A stretch of 64,000 nucleotides of DNA from assembly GCF_020141465.1 (NCBI RefSeq), contig NZ_JAHSPD010000001.1, forward strand, positions 186,001 to 250,000. Reading direction: 5' to 3'. The notes under the pieces were generated by a model. The model ran no database searches, was not told the DNA's origin, and worked only from the letters and a program-made list of their open reading frames with translations. The position numbers were made by a program, and so were the translations under genes. Position 1 is the first letter of the stretch. Each line of letters begins with the position of its first letter. Of the stretch, positions 46,226-55,659 are shown in pieces. The DNA is from Roseovarius carneus. Its GTDB lineage: Bacteria > Pseudomonadota > Alphaproteobacteria > Rhodobacterales > Rhodobacteraceae.

Positions 46226-47467
46226 TTACGCCGCACTGCGCGATTTGCACCAATCGGGCGATTGCACAATTCCCTTGTCGAAAAGCGCGCTGATCTCGCG
46301 ATCGTCCAGCTTCGCCACATCCCCCAACACCTCTTCGGTATGCTGGCCCAGCGCGGGCGCGACCTCGGGCGCGCGGCGCGCGTGGGACGAGAACGTGGCC
46401 GGGTGACCGGGCACAGGGTAGCGGCCCACACCGGGGTGGTCCATCTGCGTGAACATAGGGTTGGCCTCGCTCAGGTCTGCATCCTCGCGCAGCGCCTGAT
46501 CAAGGGTGCGGAACTCGGACCATGTGAGACCTGCCTTATCAAACGCATCGCCAAAATCCGCCACCGCACGCGCGGCGAACCATGGCTTCAAAATCGCAGT
46601 GATCTCATCGCGCAAGACCCAGCGTTCGCCTTCAACGCGCAAATTCTGACCCGTACGCGCGGCGAGGGCGTCCATCGCCTCACCCGTATCCGTAGCCTTG
46701 ACGATACCCGTCCATTGCCGGTCTGTCAGGCCAATGATCATCACCCGCCGCCCATCGGCGCAGAGAAAATCCTGACCATACGCACCGTAAAGCGCGTTGC
46801 CTGCTTTGGGCCGCGATTGACCTGTCGTGGCCGCCTCACCGATCATCCCCAAATGGCCAAGGGCCGCCGCCGCCACATCCTTGAGGGCCAGTTCAACCTC
46901 CTGCCCGCCGCCGCCGCGCAGGCGTTGACGCTCAGCTGCCATGAGGGCGGAAACCACCATGTTGCCCGCAATCAAGTCCCAGCATGGCACCACATGCGCC
47001 ACCGGGTCATCGCTGCCCTCGGGGCCGGTCATGGCCGGCACGCCCAAAGACGGGTTCACGCTGTAATCCACCGCCGGGCGGCCATGACGATCCCCGGTAA
47101 GGGTGACCATGACCATATCCTCGCGCTGCTGGCTGAGGGTCTCGTAATCCATCCAGCCGCGCACCCGCAGGTTGGTGATGAAGAGCCCCGCATCATCGCC
47201 GGGTGCCGTGATGATCCGGCTGATCAACTCGCGCCCCTCGGGTGATTTCATATCGACCGCGACGGATTTCTTGCCCTTGTTGAGTCCTGCCCAAAAAAGG
47301 CTCTGCCCGTCGGGCGCAATGGGCCAGCGGCCCGCGTCAAGCCCGCCACCGATACGGTCGAAGCGGATCACCTCAGCCCCCATCTGGGCCAATGTCATCC
47401 CCGCGAGAGGCACCGCCACAAAGGCCGAGCCTTCTACAACGCGCATACCTTGCAAAATTCCCGTCAT
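46226..47467 (-). CDS. mct: Mesaconyl-CoA C1-C4 CoA transferase (2-methylfumaryl-CoA isomerase), CoA-transferase family III
   Basis: A 413-aa family III CoA transferase. It closely resembles, from memory, Mct of Chloroflexus, which moves CoA within mesaconyl-CoA from C1 to C4. Telling stretches are VVEGSAFVAVPLAGMTLAQM, IRFDRIGGGLDAGRWP, FWAGLNKGKKSVAVDM and KAGNALYGAYGQDF. The catalytic Asp of the family should be in VPCWDLIAGNMV. The start at 47467 overlaps the stop of the hydratase gene by 4 bp, giving a coupled meh-mct operon, which supports the specific assignment over a generic formyl-CoA-type transferase. Whether a citramalyl-CoA lyase exists elsewhere in the genome is unknown. Confidence 0.75.
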   Translation of the reverse strand: MTGILQGMRVVEGSAFVAVPLAGMTLAQMGAEVIRFDRIGGGLDAGRWPIAPDGQSLFWAGLNKGKKSVAVDMKSPEGRELISRIITAPGDDAGLFITNLRVRGWMDYETLSQQREDMVMVTLTGDRHGRPAVDYSVNPSLGVPAMTGPEGSDDPVAHVVPCWDLIAGNMVVSALMAAERQRLRGGGGQEVELALKDVAAAALGHLGMIGEAATTGQSRPKAGNALYGAYGQDFLCADGRRVMIIGLTDRQWTGIVKATDTGEAMDALAARTGQNLRVEGERWVLRDEITAILKPWFAARAVADFGDAFDKAGLTWSEFRTLDQALREDADLSEANPMFTQMDHPGVGRYPVPGHPATFSSHARRAPEVAPALGQHTEEVLGDVAKLDDREISALFDKGIVQSPDWCKSRSAA

Positions 47468-48306
47468 GTCATCTCCTCCCATGTGGCCGAGGCCTGCATC
47501 GTCTGGTGCCCGAGGCTCGTCCCGGCCCAAAGCCGGAGCGTCCCGTCCTCCCATGTGCCGCGCAGATGCAATCCATCGTCGTGAAAAAGCGGGTGAACCC
47601 CGCGAAATGTGAACCCGTCAGGCGTGCGCCCCTTGGTGCGCGCCGCCCCCGCGATCAGCCGTGTGGCCTGAAGCGGGCCATGCACGACAAGGCCGGGGTA
47701 GTTTTCGACCTTTTGCGCATAGGGCAGATCAAAATGAATGCGGTGCGCGTTGAACGTGCAGGCCGAGTACCGAAACAGAAGCGCCTCATTGACCCGCACA
47801 TCCTCAGCGTAGGCCGCGCCCTCGGGTAAAGGCTGCTTGCGGGGTGGGGTGAAGCTATCGGGGATGGCGAGGTAAACGATATCCTGCCGCTCCGTTATGG
47901 CCAGCCCGTCCTCACCATGAACCTCGTGATCGACTGTGACGAACACCATCGGCCCTGTCGCGCCATGCTTCTCGCTGACCTTCGCGATGGTCGAATGGCG
48001 GGTGATCACCTCGCCCACATGGAGCGGCGCATGAAACGTCAAAGCGCCCCCGGCCCACATCCGCCGCTCCAGCGGTACGGGCGGCAAAAACCCCCCAAGC
48101 GCCGGATGACCATCCTTGGCCAAAGCATTGTTGGGCACGGTCGGCAGGATGGCGCACCAATGCCACAGCTGCGGCAGGACATCGCCCATGCGCGGCGCAT
48201 CGCCATGTTCCAGCGTGGCCGCCAGCATCGCAGCCATCGTCGCGTCGATGCTGCCGCTGGACATATCCTGCTTGCCCGCCCAAGCGGTGAGATTGACCTG
48301 ATCCAT
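47464..48306 (-). CDS. meh: Mesaconyl-C4-CoA hydratase-like, MaoC/hot-dog family
   Basis: A 280-aa protein with two hot-dog halves. The N-terminal half is FAS1-dehydratase-like (MWAGGALTFHAPLHVGE). The C-terminal half is MaoC-like, with LLFRYSACTFNAHRIHFDLP, the hydratase motif with the expected Asp/His-type pair, then YPGLVVHGPLQATRLI. In Chloroflexus the Meh hydratase makes citramalyl-CoA from mesaconyl-C4-CoA, the product of Mct. The pairing with the mct-like gene here supports that role. The start at 48306 has AAGGAAG about 5 bases upstream. The assignment depends partly on the neighbour; alone it would be called a MaoC-family dehydratase. Confidence 0.75.
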   Translation of the reverse strand: MDQVNLTAWAGKQDMSSGSIDATMAAMLAATLEHGDAPRMGDVLPQLWHWCAILPTVPNNALAKDGHPALGGFLPPVPLERRMWAGGALTFHAPLHVGEVITRHSTIAKVSEKHGATGPMVFVTVDHEVHGEDGLAITERQDIVYLAIPDSFTPPRKQPLPEGAAYAEDVRVNEALLFRYSACTFNAHRIHFDLPYAQKVENYPGLVVHGPLQATRLIAGAARTKGRTPDGFTFRGVHPLFHDDGLHLRGTWEDGTLRLWAGTSLGHQTMQASATWEEMT

Positions 48307-48564
48307 AGGTCTTCCTTTTGTTCGAATTGCGCCGTACATGGCGGGTTTTTCAAATAATATCAAATGTTTTTAATGGGTTATCGGAATGCAACGGCATGCA
48401 GAAACCGCGATGCTGCATCTGCACCTCCCGCAAAACTCTTGAAACCATTCACAGTTTTGCAGTCACGCTGCGCTGCGGCGTGATATTGTAATTGCACCGC
48501 TTTGCGACAGCCCGCCGCAGGGGAAGGTGCGCGTGCTTATTTTATAGGCAGTGTTGGGCCGGGA
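48307..48564 (-). promoter_or_regulatory. Upstream region of meh-mct with a TCAAAT direct repeat
   Basis: The 258-bp gap between the lipoprotein gene and meh contains an AT-rich stretch at about 48345-48375. In it TCAAAT occurs twice (48350-48355 and 48360-48365) at one helical turn. This could be a regulator site for the meh-mct operon. No terminator for the lipoprotein gene and no small ORF are evident. Confidence 0.3.
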
Positions 48565-49356
48565 TCAGCTTTCCGGCGCCAGGACCACATCAGGCTCGGT
48601 TACGATCAACGTAGATTGCACAGACGCCGCCTGCGCGGCAGCCCCTGTCGCCACAACATCCGCAGAAGCGTCTGTAGCCTCTGTAGCACCGTCTGCTGCC
48701 GCATCCGTGGCCTCTTCGGCTGCCACCGCAGCCTCTGCCTCCGCATCAACCTGCGCCTGCGCAGCCCGTTGCGCGCGCAGGACGGCCTTATTCGCCTCCG
48801 CCCCGCCGAACCATTCCTTGTCAAGGTTTTCACGCACCAGCCAGTTCTGGATAAGCTTCGCCGCGTTGCGGCTGAGGTTCTCCATCTGAACCTCCTTGGA
48901 CTGCGTGAGGCCAGAGCTGATCATCGTGCTACCCGAGATCGTCTCAACGATCGTGATCTGCTCAGGCTTTTCATTCAGCTTCTTGCCTGCCGCATCATCC
49001 CACGCCGTCACGTTGACAATCAGCGCCGATTTGGGCGATGCGACCAACGGTATCCCCGGCACAGCCAGCACATACCCCTCAACCGAAATCCCCAAGTGAT
49101 AGAGCCTGGCGCCTTGATAGCGGCTGAACCGCTCGTCGATCGCCGCTTTCACCGAGGCTGCCCATTCTTCTTCCGTCGCATCGCGCGAGGCAGGGCCCTT
49201 GGTCAGGTTTGGCGCCACCACCACGTTATGGCCCAGCGCGAAATCCCCCAAAGGCACGGGCGCGCTGTCCAGATCATTGGCATTGGTGCACGCACTCACC
49301 AAAGCAAGGCCACAGCACAGCGCGGCAAGACGGGTGAGTTTTCGATGGGCGAACAT
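48565..49356 (-). CDS. Predicted lipoprotein of unknown function
   Basis: A 263-aa protein with a lipoprotein signal: basic start, hydrophobic core LAALCCGLALVSAC, lipobox ending at C23. The next residues are TNAND, so Asp is not at +2 and outer-membrane sorting is possible. A globular part (about 30-180) includes DERFSRYQGARLYHLGISVEGYV (in parts DERFSRYQGARLY, LGISVEGYV) and a predicted beta pattern. The last 70 residues are Ala/Asp/Glu/Thr-rich low complexity, probably disordered. I do not recognise a named family. It is 126 bp from the divergent P450 gene and reads toward meh-mct. Confidence 0.75.
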   Translation of the reverse strand: MFAHRKLTRLAALCCGLALVSACTNANDLDSAPVPLGDFALGHNVVVAPNLTKGPASRDATEEEWAASVKAAIDERFSRYQGARLYHLGISVEGYVLAVPGIPLVASPKSALIVNVTAWDDAAGKKLNEKPEQITIVETISGSTMISSGLTQSKEVQMENLSRNAAKLIQNWLVRENLDKEWFGGAEANKAVLRAQRAAQAQVDAEAEAAVAAEEATDAAADGATEATDASADVVATGAAAQAASVQSTLIVTEPDVVLAPES

Positions 49357-49481
49357 GAGGCGGCAGCCTTCCTATGATATCTTCCTGCAAAGCGATTTAG
49401 CCCATGGGGCGGGGCGCTGCAATCATTTGCCCGTGCAGGCCTCTCGCCCTAAATCCTCCGTAGTCATCATCCGGAGATAAA

Positions 49482-50834
49482 ATGCCCCCATCCAGCCCCT
49501 CCGTTGCCGTGTCGCTCCCGGTGGAGCCGATGGGCCTGTTGCGCAGCCTCACCGCCGCGCGGCGCAATATTCTCAGCATTATCCCCAAGGCCGCCACGCA
49601 GGAGCCTATCGTCTCGGGGCGCACCGGGCGGCGATGGCACATGATCACCGATCCCGGCGCCCTGCGCGAGATATTGCTGGAGCGGGTCGAGGATTATCCC
49701 AAATCCGTCGTCACAAAGAACCTGCTGCGCCCGGCGATCGGCGACTCGCTCTTTATCGCGGAGGGCGCGCATTGGCGTTGGCAACGCCGCGCGGCGGCCC
49801 CGGCTTTTTCGCACCGCAACGTGATGAACCTCGCCCCGATCATGACCGCCGCCGCCGAGCGGAGCGCCGAACGGATCGCCGCCGCTGGCCCCCGCGCGAT
49901 TGATATGGCCGAGGATATGGTCCGCACCACATTCGATGTAATTGCCGAAGTGACCTTCTCCGGCGGTGGCGCGATGGATGCGGATGCGGTCCACCACGCC
50001 ATCGACGGGTATATTGCGCAGGCGGGCAAGATATCGCTTTTCGATTTCATGGGCCTGCCCGATTGGGTGCCGCGCCCCGGCCGCATCACCCCCGATAAGG
50101 GGATGGCCGATATGAAAGCCTTCGCCGATGAGGCGGTGGAAGCCCGCCGCCAGCGCGGTGCGCAAGGCGTGCCAGACCTGCTGGATCTTCTGCTGGAGGG
50201 CGAAGACCCAAAGACCAAACGCCAGATGACCACCGAGGAATTGCGCGACAACCTGCTGACCTTCATCGTGGCGGGCCATGAGACGACCGCGCTGACACTG
50301 GCATGGTCGCTCTATCTCTGCGCCTATGACACCCGCGTGCAAGACAAGGCCCGCAGCGAGATCGCAGCCGCCCTTGGGGGCCGTGCGGCCACCGGCGATG
50401 ACGTGGCCAACCTGCCCTATATCCGCCAAATCGCCGACGAGGCGCTGCGTCTCTATCCGCCCGCCGCCCTCGTCTCGCGCACGGCGATGAAAGACGACAC
50501 GCTTTGCCGCACCGAGATCCGCATTGGCGACACGGTAATTGTGCCGATATATGCGCTGCACCGGCATCACGCGCTCTGGGATGCGCCCGACAGTTTCCGA
50601 CCCGAACGGTTTGAGGATCGCAAAGCCGTGCCGCGCTACAGCTACCTGCCGTTCGGCGATGGCCCACGCGTCTGCATCGGGGCAAGCTTTGCGTTGCAAG
50701 AGGCCGTGATCATCCTCGCCACCCTTCTGGGCCGTTTCCGTTTCACGCCCGTAAAGGGCCGCGACCCCGATCCGGTAATGATCCTGACCCTGCGCCCTGA
50801 GGGCGGTGTCTGGCTTCAGGCCGAGGCGGTTTGA
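49482..50834 (+). CDS. Cytochrome P450
   Basis: A 450-aa P450 monooxygenase. It has the oxygen-binding I-helix AGHETT (264-269), the ExxR pair in DEALRLYPPAALVSR, and the heme loop FGDGPRVCIG with the ligand Cys398. Together with the DSFRPERFE segment, these are of the type seen in fatty-acid or CYP102-like lineages rather than camphor-type bacterial P450s. There is no reductase fusion and no ferredoxin nearby, so redox partners must be elsewhere. GGAGAT precedes the ATG at 49482. Substrate unknown. Convergent with the M48 peptidase gene, 22 bp away. Confidence 0.93.
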   Translation: MPPSSPSVAVSLPVEPMGLLRSLTAARRNILSIIPKAATQEPIVSGRTGRRWHMITDPGALREILLERVEDYPKSVVTKNLLRPAIGDSLFIAEGAHWRWQRRAAAPAFSHRNVMNLAPIMTAAAERSAERIAAAGPRAIDMAEDMVRTTFDVIAEVTFSGGGAMDADAVHHAIDGYIAQAGKISLFDFMGLPDWVPRPGRITPDKGMADMKAFADEAVEARRQRGAQGVPDLLDLLLEGEDPKTKRQMTTEELRDNLLTFIVAGHETTALTLAWSLYLCAYDTRVQDKARSEIAAALGGRAATGDDVANLPYIRQIADEALRLYPPAALVSRTAMKDDTLCRTEIRIGDTVIVPIYALHRHHALWDAPDSFRPERFEDRKAVPRYSYLPFGDGPRVCIGASFALQEAVIILATLLGRFRFTPVKGRDPDPVMILTLRPEGGVWLQAEAV

Positions 50835-50856
50835 CCCGCGAGCCGCGCGCAAGATT

Positions 50857-51981
50857 TCAATCGCAAACCGCCCGAAGCGCCGCCCATTCCGCCTCGGTCA
50901 GAACCGGGCTGGTCGCACCCTGCCCCTCTGCATGGTTGCGCGCGGCTTCTGCGCGCGCAGCACTTGCCGGGTGGCTGGAAAAATACGCAGGCAGCGCGGG
51001 CATCCCACCTTCCATATCCGCCAAAACGTCAAAGAAGTCCGCCATGGCTGCGCTGCTCACACCTGCGCGGCTCAGCATATCAAGCGCGAAGATATCCGCC
51101 TTGGCCTCGGCCTCGCGCGTGTAGCTCGCCTGAAGCATACGCTCGCCCAGAAACACCGCAGCAGCGCCCCCGGTTACATCGCCCAGCACCATCGACAAAA
51201 TCCCCGCAGATCCTGCCGCGCGCAATGCATGGCGCGTGGCGTCCCGCCGCTCCACATGGGCAATCTCATGGGCCAGAACGGCGGCCACCGCATCGGGTCC
51301 GCTGGCGTTCTCCAACAGGCCGCGCATGATCACGATCTGCCCGCCAGGGGCGGCAAAGGCGTTGATCATCTCATGATCAAACACCTGCATCTCCAGACCG
51401 TAGCTCACATCGCTCCCCGCCGTCAGCCGCGCGGTCATGGCATCCAGTGCCGCCAACCCCTCAGGGGCCTCGCAGCGCAGCTCCCCCAGCCGCTCTGCCC
51501 CGAGCGCCCGCTCGATCTGCGACACAACGGATTTGCCGAATGTCACTTCCCGCTCCACCGGGATCAGCCCAGCAAGCGTATCCGCCATGCGCGGCAGGAT
51601 CACGAAGAGCATGAGCACCACAGCCGCCACAGCCAACGCACCGCGTTTGATCAGCCGCCCCCACGCCCCCGCACGCATGTCAGTTTTCAAAAGCTCCGGG
51701 CAAAGCGTCATCAACTCCTCGCTCAGCGCGGCGCTGGTCACCGTCAGCCGTGCGGGATCACGCGGGGCGGCATAGTCAGACGCGGCATGAAGCGTCACTG
51801 TAAGCCGCCCGGGGCGCGCCCGGTCGCGCAGCGCGCGCAGATCCGGCAGAGGCCAGCTTAACGGCTCAGGCAGGCTGGAGCCTACGATTTGCAAATGCCG
51901 GCGGTCGGCGCTCACCGTGACCTGCACCTCATGACGTGCCGAGGTGATCCCATCAAAATACCGGCCCTTCACAGGCAGCAT
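50857..51981 (-). CDS. M48 family metallopeptidase, membrane-anchored
   Basis: A 374-aa protein with a polar N-terminal region of about 110 residues, one membrane helix (about 113-130, ALAVAAVVLMLFVILP) and an M48 peptidase domain. The zinc site is HEIAH (238-242), with the third ligand expected at E292 in TREAEAKAD. The peptidase part would lie in the periplasm if the N-terminus is inside. Relatives act in membrane or outer-membrane protein quality control. The start overlaps the DUF898 gene stop by one base, so the two are coupled; the pairing suggests a joint role in the envelope, which is inference. Confidence 0.9.
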   Translation of the reverse strand: MLPVKGRYFDGITSARHEVQVTVSADRRHLQIVGSSLPEPLSWPLPDLRALRDRARPGRLTVTLHAASDYAAPRDPARLTVTSAALSEELMTLCPELLKTDMRAGAWGRLIKRGALAVAAVVLMLFVILPRMADTLAGLIPVEREVTFGKSVVSQIERALGAERLGELRCEAPEGLAALDAMTARLTAGSDVSYGLEMQVFDHEMINAFAAPGGQIVIMRGLLENASGPDAVAAVLAHEIAHVERRDATRHALRAAGSAGILSMVLGDVTGGAAAVFLGERMLQASYTREAEAKADIFALDMLSRAGVSSAAMADFFDVLADMEGGMPALPAYFSSHPASAARAEAARNHAEGQGATSPVLTEAEWAALRAVCD

Positions 51982-53153
51982 CAGATCGCCCCCCCAACAT
52001 CCAGCGCATCGGCAAAGCCTTCGGCATCTGCGCCCGTATCCCCCGCCCGCTGGCGGATATCGTCAAGCGCGCTCACGTTCAAAATCTGAACCCTGCCCAC
52101 CACATAGGCAATCAGCGGCTGCGTCACCCAAACCAGCGACAGCGCGCCAACCACTGCGAAACCCAGCATGTAAAGAAGCACGAAGGGGATGATCAGCAGC
52201 CCGAATTCCATCGCCTCAAGCCCCACAAGGGTTGTCATCACAGCCCCCGGAACCCCAAGGATCACAGAGGCCAAGAGCGCCACGATCAGCGTGCCAAAAA
52301 ATGCGATGCGCACAACCCGCCCGGTCTCGGGTGTTGCCTCAAATGCGATGTGCCCGTTCAGAGTTTTCATCGACGTGAGATAGGCAAACGCCCGCACCCG
52401 GTAAGACACAAAGCCCACCAGCAGCCAGATCGGCCCAATGAGACCCGCAAGGATGCCAAACGCGATCCGCTCGAATGCCAAAAGCCCAACGCTGAGAACG
52501 ATCAGGCCAATCCCGATCAACACATGCTTCATGACAGGGTAAAGGGCGGTCCAAGAGCCGCCTTGCGCGAACTGCGCATCCCCAAACCATGTGCGGTCCA
52601 CCATGTATTTCTCCAGCCAGAAGGTCTGACGCGGCATCAAGAGGCCAAGGCTCACAATTGTCACAGTCCAATGCGCCATCGCCCGCCACGCATACCCCCA
52701 CGCCGCTGCCTCCGCGCCAAAGCGCACACCGCGCCACCGGGTCCGCGCCAGCTTGTACCGTCGCGCCCGGTATTGGGCGAAGAAGATCAACGGCGTGACC
52801 GCCAAAAGCGGCAGCACAAAGGCCCCAAACTGCAAAAAGGCCTGCCCCGGCGCCTCAGAGGCGTCCAAGAGCGACAGACCAAAAAAGAAGAGGAACATCT
52901 GTAAGATGCCGAGATACACCGCGAGGATCACAAGGGCGGCCAGAAACCCAAGAAATTTCTCCAGCCCGGTGCCCGTATACTCAAAACTGTCACCATCGCC
53001 GGCCACTGAGGACCAGATATATTTGCGGATGCGCGTCTTGGCCCAGAAACGGTAAATGCCCAGCGTGATCGTGGTCAGCACGGCGGTGCGCAACGCGAGC
53101 CAGAAAAGCGCGCGGCGCTCGCCGTGATACTCGCCTGCGATCCGATCCGTCAT
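51981..53153 (-). CDS. DUF898 (YjgN-like) inner-membrane protein
   Basis: A 390-aa polytopic membrane protein of the YjgN/DUF898 type. It has FWLALRTAVLTTITLGIYRFWAKTRIR (in parts LRTAVLTTITLGIY and RFWAKTRIRKYIW), the family's repeated T-L-G-I-Y-x-F-W motif, and about eight to nine membrane helices. A second related segment (AHWTVTIVSLGLLMP) follows in the middle. The start at 53153 is preferred, with GAGGCGA upstream; an open frame to 53189 adds only a charged stub. Function unknown; coupling to the M48 peptidase gene is recurrent in my recollection of this group. Confidence 0.88.
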   Translation of the reverse strand: MTDRIAGEYHGERRALFWLALRTAVLTTITLGIYRFWAKTRIRKYIWSSVAGDGDSFEYTGTGLEKFLGFLAALVILAVYLGILQMFLFFFGLSLLDASEAPGQAFLQFGAFVLPLLAVTPLIFFAQYRARRYKLARTRWRGVRFGAEAAAWGYAWRAMAHWTVTIVSLGLLMPRQTFWLEKYMVDRTWFGDAQFAQGGSWTALYPVMKHVLIGIGLIVLSVGLLAFERIAFGILAGLIGPIWLLVGFVSYRVRAFAYLTSMKTLNGHIAFEATPETGRVVRIAFFGTLIVALLASVILGVPGAVMTTLVGLEAMEFGLLIIPFVLLYMLGFAVVGALSLVWVTQPLIAYVVGRVQILNVSALDDIRQRAGDTGADAEGFADALDVGGAI

Positions 53154-53210
53154 CGCTCGCCTCATCTCGCGTTCATGCCTCATCACCATCTGGTGCGTGG
53201 CCCCGGCAGC

Positions 53211-55520
53211 TTAGGTGAATTTATTATCCCTCGGGAAGCCACGTGGCGCCATGCGACCTGCGCCCGCGCGCTTACCAATCCACTCGCTCAGCTCGGTCTC
53301 GCTGCGGGTGCGCCCGGCGGGGTCATGCCAGCTCAGCCCTTCGGCAAGCGCAAAGCTTGTTGCGTCCGACAGGCCGCCATCCTTGTATTTTTGCAACCTG
53401 ACACCCTTGCCTCTCCCCATTTCAGGCAGCTCGGACAGGTCAAAAATCAATACTTTCCGGTTCTCACCAACAACCGCGAGGTGATCCCCCGCCACAGGAT
53501 GGCACACCAGGGCGCGCGTCTCGCCGCGTACATTCAGCACCTGTTTGCCGCTGCGCGTTTGGGCCATCACCTCATCTTCTGGCACTATGAATCCGTCGCC
53601 CGCGTTTGAAGCCACGATCAGTTTGCGACCCGGTTTGTGGATGAAGAGATCGACGATCCCCGCCTCATTGGGCAGGTCCACCATCAGGCGCAGAGGCTCG
53701 CCCATGCCGCGCCCACCGGGCAGGTTGGCGGCGGAAATTGTATAAAACCGCCCGTTCTCGGCAAAGGCCAGAAGGCGATCGGTCGTCTCCGCGTGGAACA
53801 TGAAGCGCGGCGCGTCACCGTCCTTGAACTTCAACTCGCGGGTAAGGTCGATATGCCCTGTGAGCGCGCGGATCCAGCCCATTTCCGAGCAGACCACTGT
53901 AATCGGCTCGCGCTCGATCATCGCCTCAAGCGGCACATCCTCGACCTCGCCCGCTTCGGCAAAGCTTGTGCGGCGCGCCCCTACGCTTTGGCCCTTGAGG
54001 GTATAGCCCTTGCCGAATGCCTTCTTCACCTCGCGCAGCTGATCGGCGATCGCATCCCATTGCAGCGCGGCACTGTCCAGAAGATCGTCGAGCGCCGCCC
54101 GCTCTTCCATCAGCGCACTTTGCTCGCGCAAAAGCTCGATTTCCTCAAGGCGGCGCAAGCTGCGCAGGCGCATATTGAGAATGGCCTCGGCCTGCACATC
54201 GCTGAGGCCGTCTTCGCCGGACGGGGCGGGCGGCACATACTCGGCCTCGGTCATCGCGCGGGTAAAGGCGCGACCCCAATCCTCGCGCATCAACGCGGCT
54301 TTCGGCTCATCATCATAGCGGATGATATCAATCACCCGGTCGAGGTTGAGAAAGGCCACAATCAGCCCTTCCAGCACCTCAAGCCGGTGGTCGATCTTCT
54401 CCATCCTGTGCCGCGAGCGGCGCTCCAGCACCTCGCGTCGGAAATCGAGAAAGGCGCGCAGCACCTCCTTCATGGAACAGACCTTCGGCGTCACCCCGTC
54501 GATCAGCACGTTCATGTTGAGCGAGAACCGCACCTCAAGATCAGAGTTGCGATACATCATCCCCATCAACACCTCGGGATCGACATTTTTCGAGCGCGGC
54601 TCAAGGATCAGGCGGATATCATCGGCGCTCTCGTCGCGCACATCGCCAAGGATCGGGATTTTCTTGAGGTGGATCACCTCGGCGATCTTCTCGATCAGCT
54701 TGGATTTCTGCACCTGATAGGGGATCTCGGAGATCACGATCTGCCACTGCCCACGGCCCAGATCCTCCACCTCCCAGCGGCAGCGCAGCCGGAAGCTGCC
54801 CCGGCCCGTCCGGTAAGCATTGGCAATGTTCTCAGGCGGCTCCACGATGATACCCCCGGTGGGGAAATCAGGGCCGGGCACGAAATTCAAAAGCGTGTCG
54901 TCGCGCGCATCGGGCGTCTTGATCAGATGCAGGCAGGCATCGACCAACTCGGCGATATTATGCGGCGGAATGTTTGTGGCCATCCCAACCGCGATCCCCG
55001 AGGAGCCATTGGCCAACAGGTTCGGGAAACTTGCGGGCAGGACCACAGGCTCGGTCAGGGTGCCGTCATAATTCTCCCGAAAATCAACGGCATCCTCGGC
55101 CAGCCCTTCCAGCAAGGCTTCGGCCACCGCCGTCATCCGCGCTTCGGTATAACGCGCGGCAGCCGGGTTATCGCCGTCAATATTGCCGAAATTCCCCTGC
55201 CCGTCGACCAGCGGATACCGCACCGCGAAATCCTGCGCCAAACGCGCCATCGCATCGTAAATCGCGGCATCGCCATGCGGGTGATAGTTGCCCATCACAT
55301 CGCCGCTGATCTTGGCGGATTTTCGGAAGCCCCCGGTAGAGCTTAATCGCAGCTCGCGCATCGCGTAAAGGATGCGGCGATGCACAGGCTTTAGTCCATC
55401 ACGCGCATCGGGCAGCGCGCGGTGCATAATCGTGCTGAGCGCATAAGTGAGATACCGCTCGCCAAGGGCACGGCGCAGCGGCTCGGCAATCGCTTCTGGG
55501 ATATCTTGGGTGTCGCTCAT
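53211..55520 (-). CDS. parC: DNA topoisomerase IV subunit A
   Basis: ParC cuts and passes DNA to unlink replicated chromosomes. The 769-aa product has the breakage-reunion domain with catalytic Tyr124 ([10 protein letters not shown]). The quinolone region [14 protein letters not shown] has Ala85 and Asp89 where E. coli ParC has Ser80 and Glu84. The C-terminal beta-pinwheel region has degenerate GyrA-box-like blades (for example SARRTSF-type and NGRFYTI), and no full GyrA box, as expected for ParC. The length is normal for alphaproteobacterial ParC. Stands alone; parE is not in the window. Confidence 0.95.
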   Translation of the reverse strand: MSDTQDIPEAIAEPLRRALGERYLTYALSTIMHRALPDARDGLKPVHRRILYAMRELRLSSTGGFRKSAKISGDVMGNYHPHGDAAIYDAMARLAQDFAVRYPLVDGQGNFGNIDGDNPAAARYTEARMTAVAEALLEGLAEDAVDFRENYDGTLTEPVVLPASFPNLLANGSSGIAVGMATNIPPHNIAELVDACLHLIKTPDARDDTLLNFVPGPDFPTGGIIVEPPENIANAYRTGRGSFRLRCRWEVEDLGRGQWQIVISEIPYQVQKSKLIEKIAEVIHLKKIPILGDVRDESADDIRLILEPRSKNVDPEVLMGMMYRNSDLEVRFSLNMNVLIDGVTPKVCSMKEVLRAFLDFRREVLERRSRHRMEKIDHRLEVLEGLIVAFLNLDRVIDIIRYDDEPKAALMREDWGRAFTRAMTEAEYVPPAPSGEDGLSDVQAEAILNMRLRSLRRLEEIELLREQSALMEERAALDDLLDSAALQWDAIADQLREVKKAFGKGYTLKGQSVGARRTSFAEAGEVEDVPLEAMIEREPITVVCSEMGWIRALTGHIDLTRELKFKDGDAPRFMFHAETTDRLLAFAENGRFYTISAANLPGGRGMGEPLRLMVDLPNEAGIVDLFIHKPGRKLIVASNAGDGFIVPEDEVMAQTRSGKQVLNVRGETRALVCHPVAGDHLAVVGENRKVLIFDLSELPEMGRGKGVRLQKYKDGGLSDATSFALAEGLSWHDPAGRTRSETELSEWIGKRAGAGRMAPRGFPRDNKFT

Positions 55521-55659
55521 GAAATGGGTGATACCTGTGGCATGATTGCTCGTAAAGCACCGCTCCGGGGAAATCTTCGGCCATTTCCCATATAGGCCGC
55601 GCGCGAATCGTGTAGAAGTTACGCATTGCTAGTGTTTGTACGATTTTGGGGGATGCGCG

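Noticed and set aside
53637-55346. 569-codon open frame opposite parC
   Set aside because: Antisense shadow of parC with no motif, signal or ribosome site.
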